Notes: generated by a model not told the origin, from the letters alone. Numbered from the stretch's first letter, positions 42,901-51,858 are shown. The stretch: 64,000 bases of DNA from Pseudomonas fluorescens (GCF_902498195.1 NZ_CABVIY010000006.1:412366-476365), one strand, 5' to 3'. Program-made: numbers and translations.

Positions 42901-44662
42901 GAGCCTGGTCGAGGGGCAGCAGCTGTTTTCCCTCGTGCGGGTGCAGACCCAGTTTGTCGGGTCGGGAGTTCGGTCCTGGAATGGATTCATGCTGGTAAGC
43001 CATCAGCTCCGGTTTCCAGTACCGGGTTTGCCCGTCGGGGCGCTCGACGGGCTTGAACCGGTCAATGAACGCCACGATCTCTTTGGGCAATGCCTTGCGA
43101 AATTCGCCCACGCCAATGGCGCCGCCTGCCGCGAAGGCCCCCAGCTGTATCAACGATTCCACGACGCCCAAAAGGTGTTCGAGCGCCTCGGTGTTCTGGC
43201 CCTCAGCCCATTCGATAATGCCTTCGAACGCTTCGTCGAGTAATTGATAAGCCATGTAGGCCATCATCAGTTCGCCCAGCACCGGCACAAACGGCGCCAC
43301 GATGAACGCGGCAACCTGGAGGATGGTGGAGGCGATGTTGACGAAAGAATCCCATAGCGCCCAACGGGCTTTTTGATCGGCCGTTGCGGTCGATACGGCA
43401 ATGACTCGCGCGTCGTTGAGGATCTTGTTCAGTTTCCCCTGATAGAGGTGTTGCCACAGATTGGCGTTGATCGGCGTGATTGCAAATTGCAGGTTGGGCC
43501 GGTCGATGGGGGTTTCCCGCCAGCTGGGCAGGCTGCTTCCCTGAACCGGTTCATGCCAGGTGATCTTTGTCAGGCGCTGATTGAGGCTGGCGAAGAACAC
43601 TCCGCGTTTTTCGTGATCCACGAAACGGCTGAAGAAGCGTTGGTAATCCTTGGAGCGCAGTTGCCTGATCAGTTCGGTCGCCATCCCGGCCGTCGAGGCG
43701 TACTCCTTGAACGGATGCTCTGGGTCATCCGGGACATAGGTCACTACCTTGGCGACGGTCTCGCTGCTTTCAAGGTCAGGGGCAAACACGAGGGGACCGG
43801 TGAGGGTGGCGGACATCATCGTCAAGTCTTGGCATAACAACGCCTGGCCGTTGACGCGCATGCCTTGCAGGCCATCGAGCAGCCCTTCGATCAAGCGAAC
43901 ATATTGCTCGCTGACGTCGCCGGTCATCCGCGCCATCTGCAGGGCGGCCTTCATCGCGGCTTTTTGACTTTCGTTAACCTTGAGTCGCAACACCGACGCG
44001 GCGACCGGGCTGGTAATCCCGAGGTTTTCTTCGAGATGGCTTTTGTACTGGGCGCCGATGTCCAGCTCCCTGCAAAGCCGGATGAAGGCTGGAATGCTCA
44101 GATTTTGCTTGATGGCAGGCAGGGTTTCGAACTGTCCTGTGTCGGAAGGCTGGGTGATGAAGGTCGAGTGAGCCTCATAGGCGGCGTCCCCGGTTTCCGT
44201 CGCTTCGAAATTGTGCAGGGCTGCCTCCACCAGCGACACCGTCCAGGCGCGGGCGCCGGTCTTGATCGGGAACCAGGGGATCGTCGCAGGAACATACAGG
44301 CGCAGGAAGGTTGCCTTGACGTCCAGGTCCAGTCCGAAACGGCTTTTCAATGCCGCCTTGAGCAAGGGTTCGGCGAACGCGCTGGCGTCTTGCAGGCGCG
44401 CCAGCCGTCGGTCGACTTCGTTTTGGGCGGTCCAGTGGGCGGCGTTGAGTGTCTTTAGTGCCTGGTGTTGTGCGGCGGGCGCCGCTTGAAGGCGATCGAG
44501 GAGCTTCGGCTGGGTGTTCTTCAAGGCCTGGCGTTTGGCCGACGAGGCCTGGCCAAGCCATGTGGGCACTGAGTTTTTAAGGTGTTGATAGTGGCTGTCC
44601 GGGTGTTCCGGGTACTGCGTGTCGGTTGTCGTTGCGGATTGTGGTCGGTTGGGTAATTGCAT
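36914..44662 (-). CDS. Giant DUF6543/dermonecrotic-type leucine-rich-repeat protein, five super-repeats, no NEL domain
   Basis: 2,582 residues from the ATG at 44662 (AAGGA nine bases before); an ATG 21 codons upstream lacks support. Residues about 30-700 match the DUF6543 (dermonecrotic-toxin-like) N-terminal region, with a hydrophobic patch at about 440-520 (LQVAAFIVAPFVPVLGELMM; LIQLGAFAAGGAIGVG). From about residue 1,070 five super-repeats of 300-304 residues follow, marked by GDLPVLTADFSHV-like strings whose last Val falls at 1177, 1477, 1780, 2084 and 2387. Each holds about seven LRRs and a helical linker (TG..FGVL..QADID ... YxLPGTL.EGR). The fifth stops right after its LRRs (GINAVRGMPRPGNQPPDEEMES); the usual C-terminal NEL ubiquitin ligase is missing. 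No signal peptide; probably an effector or contact toxin. Confidence 0.88.
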   Translation of the reverse strand: MQLPNRPQSATTTDTQYPEHPDSHYQHLKNSVPTWLGQASSAKRQALKNTQPKLLDRLQAAPAAQHQALKTLNAAHWTAQNEVDRRLARLQDASAFAEPLLKAALKSRFGLDLDVKATFLRLYVPATIPWFPIKTGARAWTVSLVEAALHNFEATETGDAAYEAHSTFITQPSDTGQFETLPAIKQNLSIPAFIRLCRELDIGAQYKSHLEENLGITSPVAASVLRLKVNESQKAAMKAALQMARMTGDVSEQYVRLIEGLLDGLQGMRVNGQALLCQDLTMMSATLTGPLVFAPDLESSETVAKVVTYVPDDPEHPFKEYASTAGMATELIRQLRSKDYQRFFSRFVDHEKRGVFFASLNQRLTKITWHEPVQGSSLPSWRETPIDRPNLQFAITPINANLWQHLYQGKLNKILNDARVIAVSTATADQKARWALWDSFVNIASTILQVAAFIVAPFVPVLGELMMAYMAYQLLDEAFEGIIEWAEGQNTEALEHLLGVVESLIQLGAFAAGGAIGVGEFRKALPKEIVAFIDRFKPVERPDGQTRYWKPELMAYQHESIPGPNSRPDKLGLHPHEGKQLLPLDQAHFAVSEGPVAGQYRIDHPTRPDAYKPALRHNGEGAWHTELEQPLEWDAPTALRRIGPSVDAFTPARREQILKVSGYTEDALRKMHVDQEPVPPLLADSIKRFKIDQDLQQFIEQLDSELPAQYLAADPLTQLQLLARHERWPTGKGLSWVDEQGDIAWTSSTDETLPLTVVRQDNLLQGDLLKTLLQSLNESDIKTLLGEEFSGPTLSLDARARTLRKQLVQLARKQRTAMFESRYTTLENTPDPLARQIAQHHPQLPASVTRELLHTATGAELQQISQGRLPERQQALVALANQEVRVTRAFEGLELDSVSNPDTETLALHSLHQLPGWTGDVRIEVRDRSYTGQRLDSIGRADAPAQKVLVRYADGTWQPYDESGQALHSATDYYSGILYALPDAERQALDIHIEQGQKLKEAIRARPLERNELRVTISPQPIQEAAVDTLRLLGSDGYGRILRTVRTTQEPPTLTLEQRVREVYPGLSPQEVQALLATLRNHAMGPRAELSRLHSAYERLCTDLHRWANEVPNNDPVSGVALTTLERQAAVQNRALLKQAIQRCWRRETRGPAGYMLHIPGPILGDLPALNADFSHVVVLSINGSPGTGALEPFLQNFPGLMHLDISNLGLQTLPQAITSMPMLRHLIVRNSGIAFSPADQQALSSLRGLALLDLQDNPLTLTPDLQAMPALRHVNLANTGISTVPPGLLNHPQLLTGRFDGNRISVLPDGLFTLAGDLGAGFVFENNPLTPAMHERIKIYYTRTGKHFGVLPDQTDLHRTMALFPERDVHQATDLLYRLPGTLVEGRTRLTEWETEIARLTSDLAQWSANVPARHPATDQPLTVREMFSEQVAREAFGQELESVWRNRLGSASRGLESELKFIGDLPVLTADFSHVSRLTLTGNKAVTATTPFLQRFTGLRSLTLNNFALHQVPRAITHLPELEALVLIKCDVVLTPDSQAALVSRAKLVTLELSHNPLGTAPDLTTLPGLTYIDLSNTGLTTVPAELAEHANLNIVILSDNQITELPDTLFALPTDRIDGFDFEGNPFSAATRERIKTCFRATGQDFGVLADQADIDLAKELFPALDAQDASDMIYDLPGTLEEGRVQLRHWRAELRQLTEDLSQWARNVATHHPLSGKPLDASQVQAEQVSRAEFQQKLEQFWRLRRESSNMRAEHFEANLAFFGDMPLLTTDFSHVQSLTLNGNSTIGGTGPFLELFPDLHTLQMRQFALDQIPQALPRMTRLKELELTHCRVTLTPAGQTTLSSLVILESLDLSGNPLVLTPDLTAMSQLSDIRLSDTAITSLPNGLTTLPHMSNAFLDGNQITELPDALFSPDLDLVEKINLANNPLSPTSRNKIKTRYAATKDDFAVLAEQADIERTQTLFPQLDTDDANHVIYTLSGTLEDGRAQLTLWETEIAGLRRELSDWVDDVPAQNPSTDQSLSAEEINDEVITRNAFAQSLEQFWRQRETEKPEVRADTFAADLGFIGDMPVLTADFSHVTELSLIGNKALGVPARFLEPFTGLQHLELRDFTLGRLPQAITHMPSLNILAVINCGVVLDAEGLVALASRTRLEMIDLANNPLARVPDVSTLQALTYIDLSNTGIDRVPVGLPGHARIETAILSDNRITELPDEIFNLPADTGSGLDFGNNPYSTTTRERIKAYHRKTGNDLGVAAPQADIDQAIELYPGLNPEQASDYIYHLPGTLADGRLELARKKSELASLISELTVWMTDIPNDPVTGEPLDAEALLQEQFKRMTFKTGLEQCWRQLPTENAFTNELSFVSSLSIMGDLPVLSADFGHVLELYLTSTGSIVPRASRFLDYFPNLHSLAVRGYQLDNIPEAIFKMNSLTALSLPECRITLTRRTVDALADMENLDSLNLRNNPLGLTPDLRNLRHLSSLDLSNSGLREMPRGVLDSTSLTHADLSNNAITDMPIELLDANPDHTANYDLSGNPFSPRSLERIAAHYHETGNTLGINAVRGMPRPGNQPPDEEMES
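36990..41200 (-). repeat. Five tandem protein super-repeats (about 909 bases each)
   Basis: Anchor codons of the ADFSHV motif lie at 41132, 40232, 39323, 38411 and 37502, giving periods of 900, 909, 912 and 909 bases. The copies have diverged by many substitutions but differ in length by only a few codons. Confidence 0.88.
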
Positions 44663-44832
44663 CGTGCTATTCCTTGAGCGTTGGAGAATGCCCAAGCAAA
44701 TCAAAGCGACGCGATCACCGTGCATTACATAGTTAAGGCTTGGTTGCGAATGGCGCGGCTCCGTAAATCAAATCCCCGCGACCCTGCCGCTATCCCCGTG
44801 AGGCAGTTAAACTGCGCCTTTGCGACCCTATA

Positions 44833-44848
44833 TGTCGCATTGCCGTAA
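44833..44848 (+). promoter_or_regulatory. ArgR half-site upstream of aruC
   Basis: TGTCGC-ATTGCCGT-AA, full agreement with TGTCGC-N8-AA. It shares TGTCGCATTG with the site before aotJ. Confidence 0.72.
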
Positions 44849-44883
44849 ACCCGGGAAAATCCGGGGTTTGCGCTATAAGAAGT

Positions 44884-44899
44884 TGTCGCTTGGCGGCAA
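44884..44899 (+). promoter_or_regulatory. Second ArgR half-site upstream of aruC
   Basis: TGTCGC-TTGGCGGC-AA, again an exact match, 51 bases from the first in the same direction and 79 bases before the start codon. Confidence 0.72.
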
Positions 44900-44977
44900 G
44901 GCCGGGCTGAAAACTGTCCTTACAATCCCCCCATCGCTCGCCAGTTTCAGGCGGGTGTTCCTCTTCAGGAGACTCCG

Positions 44978-46198
<1,221 letters not shown>

Positions 46199-46263
46199 TA
46201 GACCCTTCGACGCCTGGCGATTCAGGCGTCGATCCCAATTTTTTGTTCCGGGCCGGATCAAAA

Positions 46264-46353
46264 TGTGGGAGCGGGCTTGCTCGCGAAAGCGGTGTATCAG
46301 CCAACATCGTTGCTGTCTGAAGTATCGCTTTCGCGAGCAAGCCCGCTCCCACT
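46264..46353. repeat. REP inverted pair inside the aru operon
   Basis: Arms TGTGGGAGCGGGCTTGCTCG and CGAGCAAGCCCGCTCCCACT lie between aruC and aruF, where they could reduce or stabilise parts of the polycistronic message. Confidence 0.9.
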
Positions 46354-46419
46354 TTAGTCCGAGTGTCTTCAATGACTGCCCGGTTATTTTCCTCAAGAGT
46401 TTTGAAAAGGAGTGACACC

Positions 46420-47439
46420 ATGCTGGTGATGCGCCCCGCGCAAATGGCTGATCTGGGCGAGGTACAGCGTCTGGCTGCGGACAGTCCGATTGGTGTCACT
46501 TCCCTGCCGGATGACGTTGAACGCCTGAGCGACAAGATTGCCGCGAGCGAAGCGTCGTTCTCCGCCGAAGTCAGCTTCAACGGTGAAGAGAGCTATTTCT
46601 TCGTCCTTGAGGACACCGCCACCGGCAAACTCGCCGGTTGCTCGGCGATCGTGGCGTCGGCCGGCTATTCCGAGCCGTTCTACAGTTTCCGTAATGAAAC
46701 CTTCGTGCACGCTTCGCGCGAGCTGAAGATTCACAACAAGATCCACGTGCTTTCCCAGTGCCACGACCTGACGGGCAACAGCCTGCTGACCAGTTTCTAC
46801 GTGCAACGAGAGCTGGTGGGTTCGCCCTGGGCCGAGCTCAACTCCCGAGGCCGCCTGCTGTTCGTCGCCAGCCACCCGGAGCGCTTTGCCGATTCCGTAG
46901 TGACCGAGATCGTCGGCTACAGCGACGAAAACGGCGACTCGCCGTTCTGGGACGCCATCGGCCGCAACTTCTTCGACCTCAACTACGCTGAAGCCGAGCG
47001 TCTGTGCGGGCTGAAAAGCCGTACCTTCCTGGCCGAGCTGATGCCGCACTACCCGATCTATGTGCCGCTGCTGCCGGACTCCGCGCAGGAGGCGATGGGC
47101 CAGGTGCACCCGCGGGCGCAGATCACCTTCGACATCCTGATGCGCGAAGGCTTCGAAACCGATCACTACATCGACATTTTCGACGGCGGCCCGACCTTGC
47201 ACGCCCGTGTCTCGGGGATCCGTTCGATCGCCCAGAGCCGCGTGGTGCCGGTGAAAATCGGCGACCCGGTCAAAGGGGTCGGTCGCCAGTACCTGGTGGC
47301 CAACGCCCAGTTGCAGGATTACCGCGCGGTCTTGCTGGAGCTTGACTACGCGCCGGGCAAGCCCGTGACCCTGGATCTGGAAGCGGCCGAAGCCCTGGGC
47401 GTCGGTGAGGGTGCCAGCGTGCGCCTGGTGGCGGTTTAA
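46420..47439 (+). CDS. aruF: Arginine/ornithine N-succinyltransferase alpha subunit AruF
   Basis: 339 residues from ATG 46420 (AAAAGGAG upstream). AstA family, GNAT-related: MRPAQMADLGEVQRLA, LPDDVERLSDKI, SFYVQRELVGSPWAELNSRGRLLFVASHPERFAD, DGGPTLHARVSGIRSIA. It succinylates arginine with succinyl-CoA, the first step of the AST pathway. It is the alpha partner of the next gene; Pseudomonas has two AstA-like subunits where E. coli has one. Confidence 0.95.
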   Translation: MLVMRPAQMADLGEVQRLAADSPIGVTSLPDDVERLSDKIAASEASFSAEVSFNGEESYFFVLEDTATGKLAGCSAIVASAGYSEPFYSFRNETFVHASRELKIHNKIHVLSQCHDLTGNSLLTSFYVQRELVGSPWAELNSRGRLLFVASHPERFADSVVTEIVGYSDENGDSPFWDAIGRNFFDLNYAEAERLCGLKSRTFLAELMPHYPIYVPLLPDSAQEAMGQVHPRAQITFDILMREGFETDHYIDIFDGGPTLHARVSGIRSIAQSRVVPVKIGDPVKGVGRQYLVANAQLQDYRAVLLELDYAPGKPVTLDLEAAEALGVGEGASVRLVAV

Positions 47440-47512
47440 CGCCTGCGTCAAAAAATGCCTGAAAAGCAGCGAGTTTCACGGGTGGCGCAAGCGGCCCGTT
47501 TGAGGAGATAGC

Positions 47513-48538
47513 ATGATCGTTCGTCCCGTACGCAGCAGCGATTTACCCGCTCTGATCGACCTGGCCCGTAGCACCGGCACCGGCCTGACCACCTTGCCGG
47601 CCAACGAAGAGCGCCTGGCCCATCGGGTGGGCTGGGCCGAGAAGACCTTTCGTGGCGAAGCCGGGCGGGGCGATGCGGACTATCTGTTCGTGCTCGAGGA
47701 TGACGACGGTCGCGTGGTGGGCATTTCCGCCATCGCCGGCGCCGTCGGCCTGCGTGAGCCCTGGTACAACTTCCGCGTCGGCCTGACCGTCAGCGCCTCG
47801 CAAGAGTTGAACATCTACCGCGAAATCCCGACGCTGTTCCTGGCCAACGACCTGACCGGTAACTCCGAGCTGTGCTCGCTGTTCCTCCATGCCGATTACC
47901 GCAGTGGCCTGAACGGCCGCATGTTGTCCAAGGCGCGGATGCTGTTCATCGCCGAATTCCCGCAACTGTTCGGCAACAAGATCATCGCCGAGATGCGCGG
48001 TGTGTCCGATGACGCCGGGCGTTCGCCGTTCTGGGAAAGCCTGGGCCGCCACTTCTTCAAGATGGAGTTCAGCCAGGCCGACTACCTGACCGGTGTGGGC
48101 AACAAGGCGTTCATCGCCGAACTGATGCCGAAATTCCCGCTGTACACCTGCTTCCTTTCGCCGGATGCGCGCAACGTGATCGGCCAGGTGCACCCGGACA
48201 CCGAGCCGGCGTTGTCGATGCTCAAGAGCGAAGGCTTCAGCTATCAAGGCTACGTCGACATTTTCGACGCCGGTCCTGCGATCGAGTGCGAAACCGGCAA
48301 GATCCGCGCAGTACGTGACAGCCAGGCGCTGGTGCTGGCCATCGGCACGCCGGGCGACGACGCCACGCCATTCATTATTCATAACCGCAAGCGCGAAGAC
48401 TGCCGGATCACTGCCGCACCCGCACGCTTCGCCGCCGGCACGCTGGTGGTCGACCCGCTGACCGCCAAACGTCTTCAACTCAACGCCGGCGATCAGGTGC
48501 GCGCCGTTCCGTTGTCCGCTGCTCGGGAGTCGAAATAA
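47513..48538 (+). CDS. aruG: Arginine N-succinyltransferase beta subunit AruG
   Basis: 341 residues, a paralogue of AruF along its full length: MIVRPVRSSDLPALIDLARSTGTGLTTLPANEERLAHRV, SLFLHADYRSGLNGRMLSKARMLFIAEFPQLFG, FDAGPAIECETGKIRAVRDSQ. It is the second subunit of the first enzyme. Its TAA stop overlaps the aruD start by one base (TAATG). Confidence 0.95.
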   Translation: MIVRPVRSSDLPALIDLARSTGTGLTTLPANEERLAHRVGWAEKTFRGEAGRGDADYLFVLEDDDGRVVGISAIAGAVGLREPWYNFRVGLTVSASQELNIYREIPTLFLANDLTGNSELCSLFLHADYRSGLNGRMLSKARMLFIAEFPQLFGNKIIAEMRGVSDDAGRSPFWESLGRHFFKMEFSQADYLTGVGNKAFIAELMPKFPLYTCFLSPDARNVIGQVHPDTEPALSMLKSEGFSYQGYVDIFDAGPAIECETGKIRAVRDSQALVLAIGTPGDDATPFIIHNRKREDCRITAAPARFAAGTLVVDPLTAKRLQLNAGDQVRAVPLSAARESK

Positions 48539-50004
48539 TGAAGTCGCTATACATCGCAGGTGAATGGCTGGCAGGTGGGGGCGAAGCCTTCGAGTCGCTG
48601 AACCCGGTGACCCAGCAAGTGTTGTGGTCTGGCGCAGGTGCCACCACCGCTCAAGTTGAATCGGCCGTGCAAGCGGCGCGTCAGGCATTCCCGGGCTGGG
48701 CCCGCCGGACCCTGGAAGAGCGTATCTCGGTGCTGGAAGCCTTCGCCGCCGCCTTGAAGAACAACGCGGACGAACTGGCCCGCACCATCGGTGAGGAAAC
48801 CGGCAAGCCCCTGTGGGAAGCGGCGACCGAAGTCACCAGCATGGTCAACAAGATTGCGATCTCGGTGCAGAGCTACCGCGAGCGTACCGGCGAGAAGAGC
48901 GGCCCGCTGGGCGACGCCACCGCCGTGTTGCGTCACAAGCCTCATGGCGTCGTCGCCGTGTTCGGCCCTTACAACTTCCCTGGCCACTTGCCCAACGGCC
49001 ATATCGTGCCGGCGCTGCTGGCCGGTAACAGTGTGCTGTTCAAGCCCAGCGAGCTGACGCCGAAAGTCGCTGAGCTGACGGTCAAGTGCTGGATCGAAGC
49101 CGGCCTGCCGGCAGGTGTGTTGAACCTGCTGCAAGGCGCTCGCGAGACCGGTATCGCCTTGGCGGCGAACCCGGGGATCGACGGGCTGTTCTTCACCGGT
49201 TCCAGCCGTACCGGCAATCACCTGCACAATCAATTCGCCGGTCGCCCGGACAAGATCCTCGCGCTGGAGATGGGTGGCAATAACCCGCTGGTGGTCGATC
49301 AGGTCGCCGATGTGGATGCCGCCGTGTACACCATCATTCAATCGGCATTCATTTCCGCTGGCCAGCGTTGCACCTGCGCGCGCCGTCTGCTGGTGCCGCA
49401 AGGCGCCTGGGGCGATGCGTTGCTGGCGCGTCTGGTGGCGGTCAGCTCGACGATTGACGTGGGTGCCTTCGATCAGCAGCCGGCGCCGTTCATGGGCTCG
49501 GTAATTTCCCTTGGCGCGGCCAAGGCGTTGATGGAGGCCCAGGAGCATCTGCTGGCCAACGGCGCGCTGGCCTTGCTGGAAATGACTCAACCCCAGGCCC
49601 GGGCCGCGTTGCTGACCCCTGGCATTCTCGATGTGACCGCCGTGGCCGAGCGCCCGGACGAAGAACTGTTCGGTCCATTGCTGCAAGTGATTCGCTATGC
49701 TGATTTCGAAGCGGCGATCGCTGAGGCCAACGACACCGCCTACGGTCTGGCGGCGGGGCTGCTGTCGGATTCCGAGGCGCGTTATCAGCAGTTCTGGCTG
49801 GAAAGCCGCGCCGGTATCGTCAACTGGAACAAGCAACTGACCGGCGCCGCGAGCAGCGCGCCATTCGGCGGCGTCGGCGCTTCGGGTAACCATCGCGCCA
49901 GCGCCTACTACGCGGCGGATTACTGCGCGTACCCGGTGGCCTCGCTGGAAACCCCGAATCTGGTGTTGCCTGCAGCCCTGACGCCTGGCGTGAAAATGGC
50001 GTAA
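48538..50004 (+). CDS. aruD: Succinylglutamate semialdehyde dehydrogenase AruD
   Basis: 488 residues, aldehyde dehydrogenase family. NAD-binding and catalytic sites: FGPYNFPGHLPNGHIVPALLAGNSVLFKPSELTP, FFTGSSRTGNHLH, the general base in ALEMGGNNPLVV and the nucleophile Cys in FISAGQRCTCARRLLVP. It oxidises N-succinylglutamate semialdehyde to N-succinylglutamate. Coupled to aruG. Confidence 0.96.
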   Translation: MKSLYIAGEWLAGGGEAFESLNPVTQQVLWSGAGATTAQVESAVQAARQAFPGWARRTLEERISVLEAFAAALKNNADELARTIGEETGKPLWEAATEVTSMVNKIAISVQSYRERTGEKSGPLGDATAVLRHKPHGVVAVFGPYNFPGHLPNGHIVPALLAGNSVLFKPSELTPKVAELTVKCWIEAGLPAGVLNLLQGARETGIALAANPGIDGLFFTGSSRTGNHLHNQFAGRPDKILALEMGGNNPLVVDQVADVDAAVYTIIQSAFISAGQRCTCARRLLVPQGAWGDALLARLVAVSSTIDVGAFDQQPAPFMGSVISLGAAKALMEAQEHLLANGALALLEMTQPQARAALLTPGILDVTAVAERPDEELFGPLLQVIRYADFEAAIAEANDTAYGLAAGLLSDSEARYQQFWLESRAGIVNWNKQLTGAASSAPFGGVGASGNHRASAYYAADYCAYPVASLETPNLVLPAALTPGVKMA

Positions 50005-50008
50005 TGCC

Positions 50009-50088
50009 CATTCGCGAGCAAGTCGCAACGCCGCTCCGACAGGAGAACGCATTCCAATGTGGGAGCGGGCTTGCTCGCGAAGGCCGCG
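50009..50088. repeat. REP pair between aruD and aruB, one arm degenerate
   Basis: The right arm TGTGGGAGCGGGCTTGCTCG(CGAA) is intact; the left, TTCGCGAGCAAGTCGCAACGCCGCTCCGACA, carries an insertion. Confidence 0.75.
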
Positions 50089-50150
50089 ACCCGGTCTCAA
50101 AGAACAGTTACTGAAGCCTATAACAAACAGATTCTCGTGGAGCCTCGCTG

Positions 50151-51497
50151 ATGAAATCCTATGAAGTCAATTTTGACGGTCTAGTGGGGCCGACCCATAA
50201 CTACGGCGGCCTGTCCTACGGCAACGTCGCGTCCCAGAGCAACAGCCAGCAATCCTCGAATCCGAAGGAAGCCGCGCTGCAAGGCCTGGCGAAGATGAAA
50301 GCGCTGATGGAAATGGGCTTCCAGCAAGGCGTGCTGGCGCCGCAGGAGCGCCCGGATGTGGCGGCACTGCGTCGCCTGGGCTTCAGCGGCACCGACGCTC
50401 AAGTGATCGAGCGCGCCGCCAAAGACGCGATGCCGCTGCTGGTCGCCAGCTGCTCGGCGTCGAGCATGTGGGTGGCCAACGCCGCCACCGTCAGCCCGAG
50501 CGCCGATACCGCCGATGGTCGCGTGCACTTCACCGCCGCCAACCTCAATTGCAAATATCACCGCAGCATCGAACACCCGACCACCAGTCGCGTGTTGGGT
50601 GCCATGTTTGCCGACCAGAAGCACTTCGCCCATCACGCCGCGTTGCCGGCCGTGGCCCAGTTCGGTGACGAAGGTGCGGCCAACCACACCCGTTTCTGCC
50701 GTGAATACGGCGAAGCCGGTGTCGAGTTCTTCGTGTTCGGCCGCAGCGCGTTCGACACCCGCTACCCGGCTCCGCAAAAGTACCCGGCGCGCCAGACCCT
50801 CGAAGCGTCCCAGGCCGTTGCCCGCTTGCACGGCTTGAGCGATGACGGCGTGGTCTACGCCCAGCAGAACCCGTCGGTGATCGATCAAGGCGTGTTCCAC
50901 AACGACGTGATTGCAGTCGGTAATGGCGAAGTGCTGTTCTATCACGAGGATGCGTTCCTCGAGACCGATCAGATGCTGGCCGAATTGCAGAGCAAACTCG
51001 CCAAGGTCGGTGGGAAATTTCAGTCGGTGTGCGTACCGCGTTCCGCGGTAACCGTCGAAGACGCTGTTCGGTCCTACCTGTTCAATAGCCAACTGCTGTC
51101 GCGCCCTGACGGCTCCATGCTGTTGATCGTGCCGGAAGAATGCCGCGGCAACGAGCGCGTCTGGCAATACCTGCAGGGTCTGACCAGCTCCGGTGGGCTG
51201 ATCCGCGAAGTGAAGGTCTTCGATCTCAAGCAGAGCATGCAGAACGGCGGTGGCCCGGCTTGCCTGAGGTTGCGCGTGGCGCTCAACGAAACCGAACTGG
51301 CGGCGGTCAACCAAGGGGTTATCATGACGGCACCGTTGTACGGCACGTTGACCGAATGGGTCGACAAGCACTACCGCGACCGCATGACCGAAAACGATCT
51401 CGCGGACCCGCAATTGCTGCTTGAGTGCCGGACGGCACTGGATGAACTGACACAAATCCTTAAACTGGGCGCGGTTTATCCATTCCAGATCAATTGA
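50151..51497 (+). CDS. aruB: N-succinylarginine dihydrolase AruB
   Basis: 448 residues, AstB family of the amidinotransferase (pentein) fold. EVNFDGLVGPTHNYGGLSYGNVAS at the N-terminus, NAATVSPSADTADGRVHFTAANL, GAANHTRFCREYGEAGVEFFVFG, FHNDVIAVGNGEVLFYHEDAF (catalytic His region) and GGPACLRLRVAL with the catalytic Cys. It converts N-succinylarginine to N-succinylornithine, releasing ammonia and CO2. Confidence 0.96.
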   Translation: MKSYEVNFDGLVGPTHNYGGLSYGNVASQSNSQQSSNPKEAALQGLAKMKALMEMGFQQGVLAPQERPDVAALRRLGFSGTDAQVIERAAKDAMPLLVASCSASSMWVANAATVSPSADTADGRVHFTAANLNCKYHRSIEHPTTSRVLGAMFADQKHFAHHAALPAVAQFGDEGAANHTRFCREYGEAGVEFFVFGRSAFDTRYPAPQKYPARQTLEASQAVARLHGLSDDGVVYAQQNPSVIDQGVFHNDVIAVGNGEVLFYHEDAFLETDQMLAELQSKLAKVGGKFQSVCVPRSAVTVEDAVRSYLFNSQLLSRPDGSMLLIVPEECRGNERVWQYLQGLTSSGGLIREVKVFDLKQSMQNGGGPACLRLRVALNETELAAVNQGVIMTAPLYGTLTEWVDKHYRDRMTENDLADPQLLLECRTALDELTQILKLGAVYPFQIN

Positions 51498-51558
51498 TCG
51501 ACGGCGCGCTTTCGGGCCCGACAGCGCGCCGCTTCATCTCAAACGAGAGCGTATTTAC

Positions 51559-51846
51559 ATGAGCGATACCCTGCAGCTGATCCTTGAAGACACCGACGGC
51601 ACGCAACTGGCAACCTCCTGCACCCGCGTCGCGGTCATGTGGCAAGGCAAAGAGCTGTGGATCCAGCACGATGGCCGTGGCCAATTGCTGATCGGCGTGG
51701 ACGTCGAAGAAGGCGACGCCGAGTACGCCAACCTGCTGCTGCGCCCATTGGCGACTAATCTGGTAAGTCTGCAACTGGAAATGGAACCGGCTGAAGTCGG
51801 CGACGAAGACCACGTTCACGGCCCGGATTGCAACCACGACCACTAA
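51559..51846 (+). CDS. Small conserved protein of the aru operon with His-rich tail
   Basis: 95 residues, not matched to a named enzyme. A core of short strands (LQLILEDTDGTQLATSCTRVAVMWQGKELWIQHDGRGQLLIGVDV) is followed by the tail EDHVHGPDCNHDH, which has four His and one Cys and could bind a metal. It lies between aruB and aruE, with 12 bases to aruE, a place where P. aeruginosa also has a small unassigned gene. Since AruE is a zinc enzyme, a metal-handling role is possible but is only inference. Confidence 0.85.
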   Translation: MSDTLQLILEDTDGTQLATSCTRVAVMWQGKELWIQHDGRGQLLIGVDVEEGDAEYANLLLRPLATNLVSLQLEMEPAEVGDEDHVHGPDCNHDH

Positions 51847-51858
51847 GGAATCCGCTCT

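Larger units (their letters stand above)
44663..44977. other. Divergent promoter region of the giant gene and the aru operon
   Basis: 315 bases without a gene. It contains two exact ArgR half-sites, both nearer to and directed toward aruC. No other element is recognised. Confidence 0.65.
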
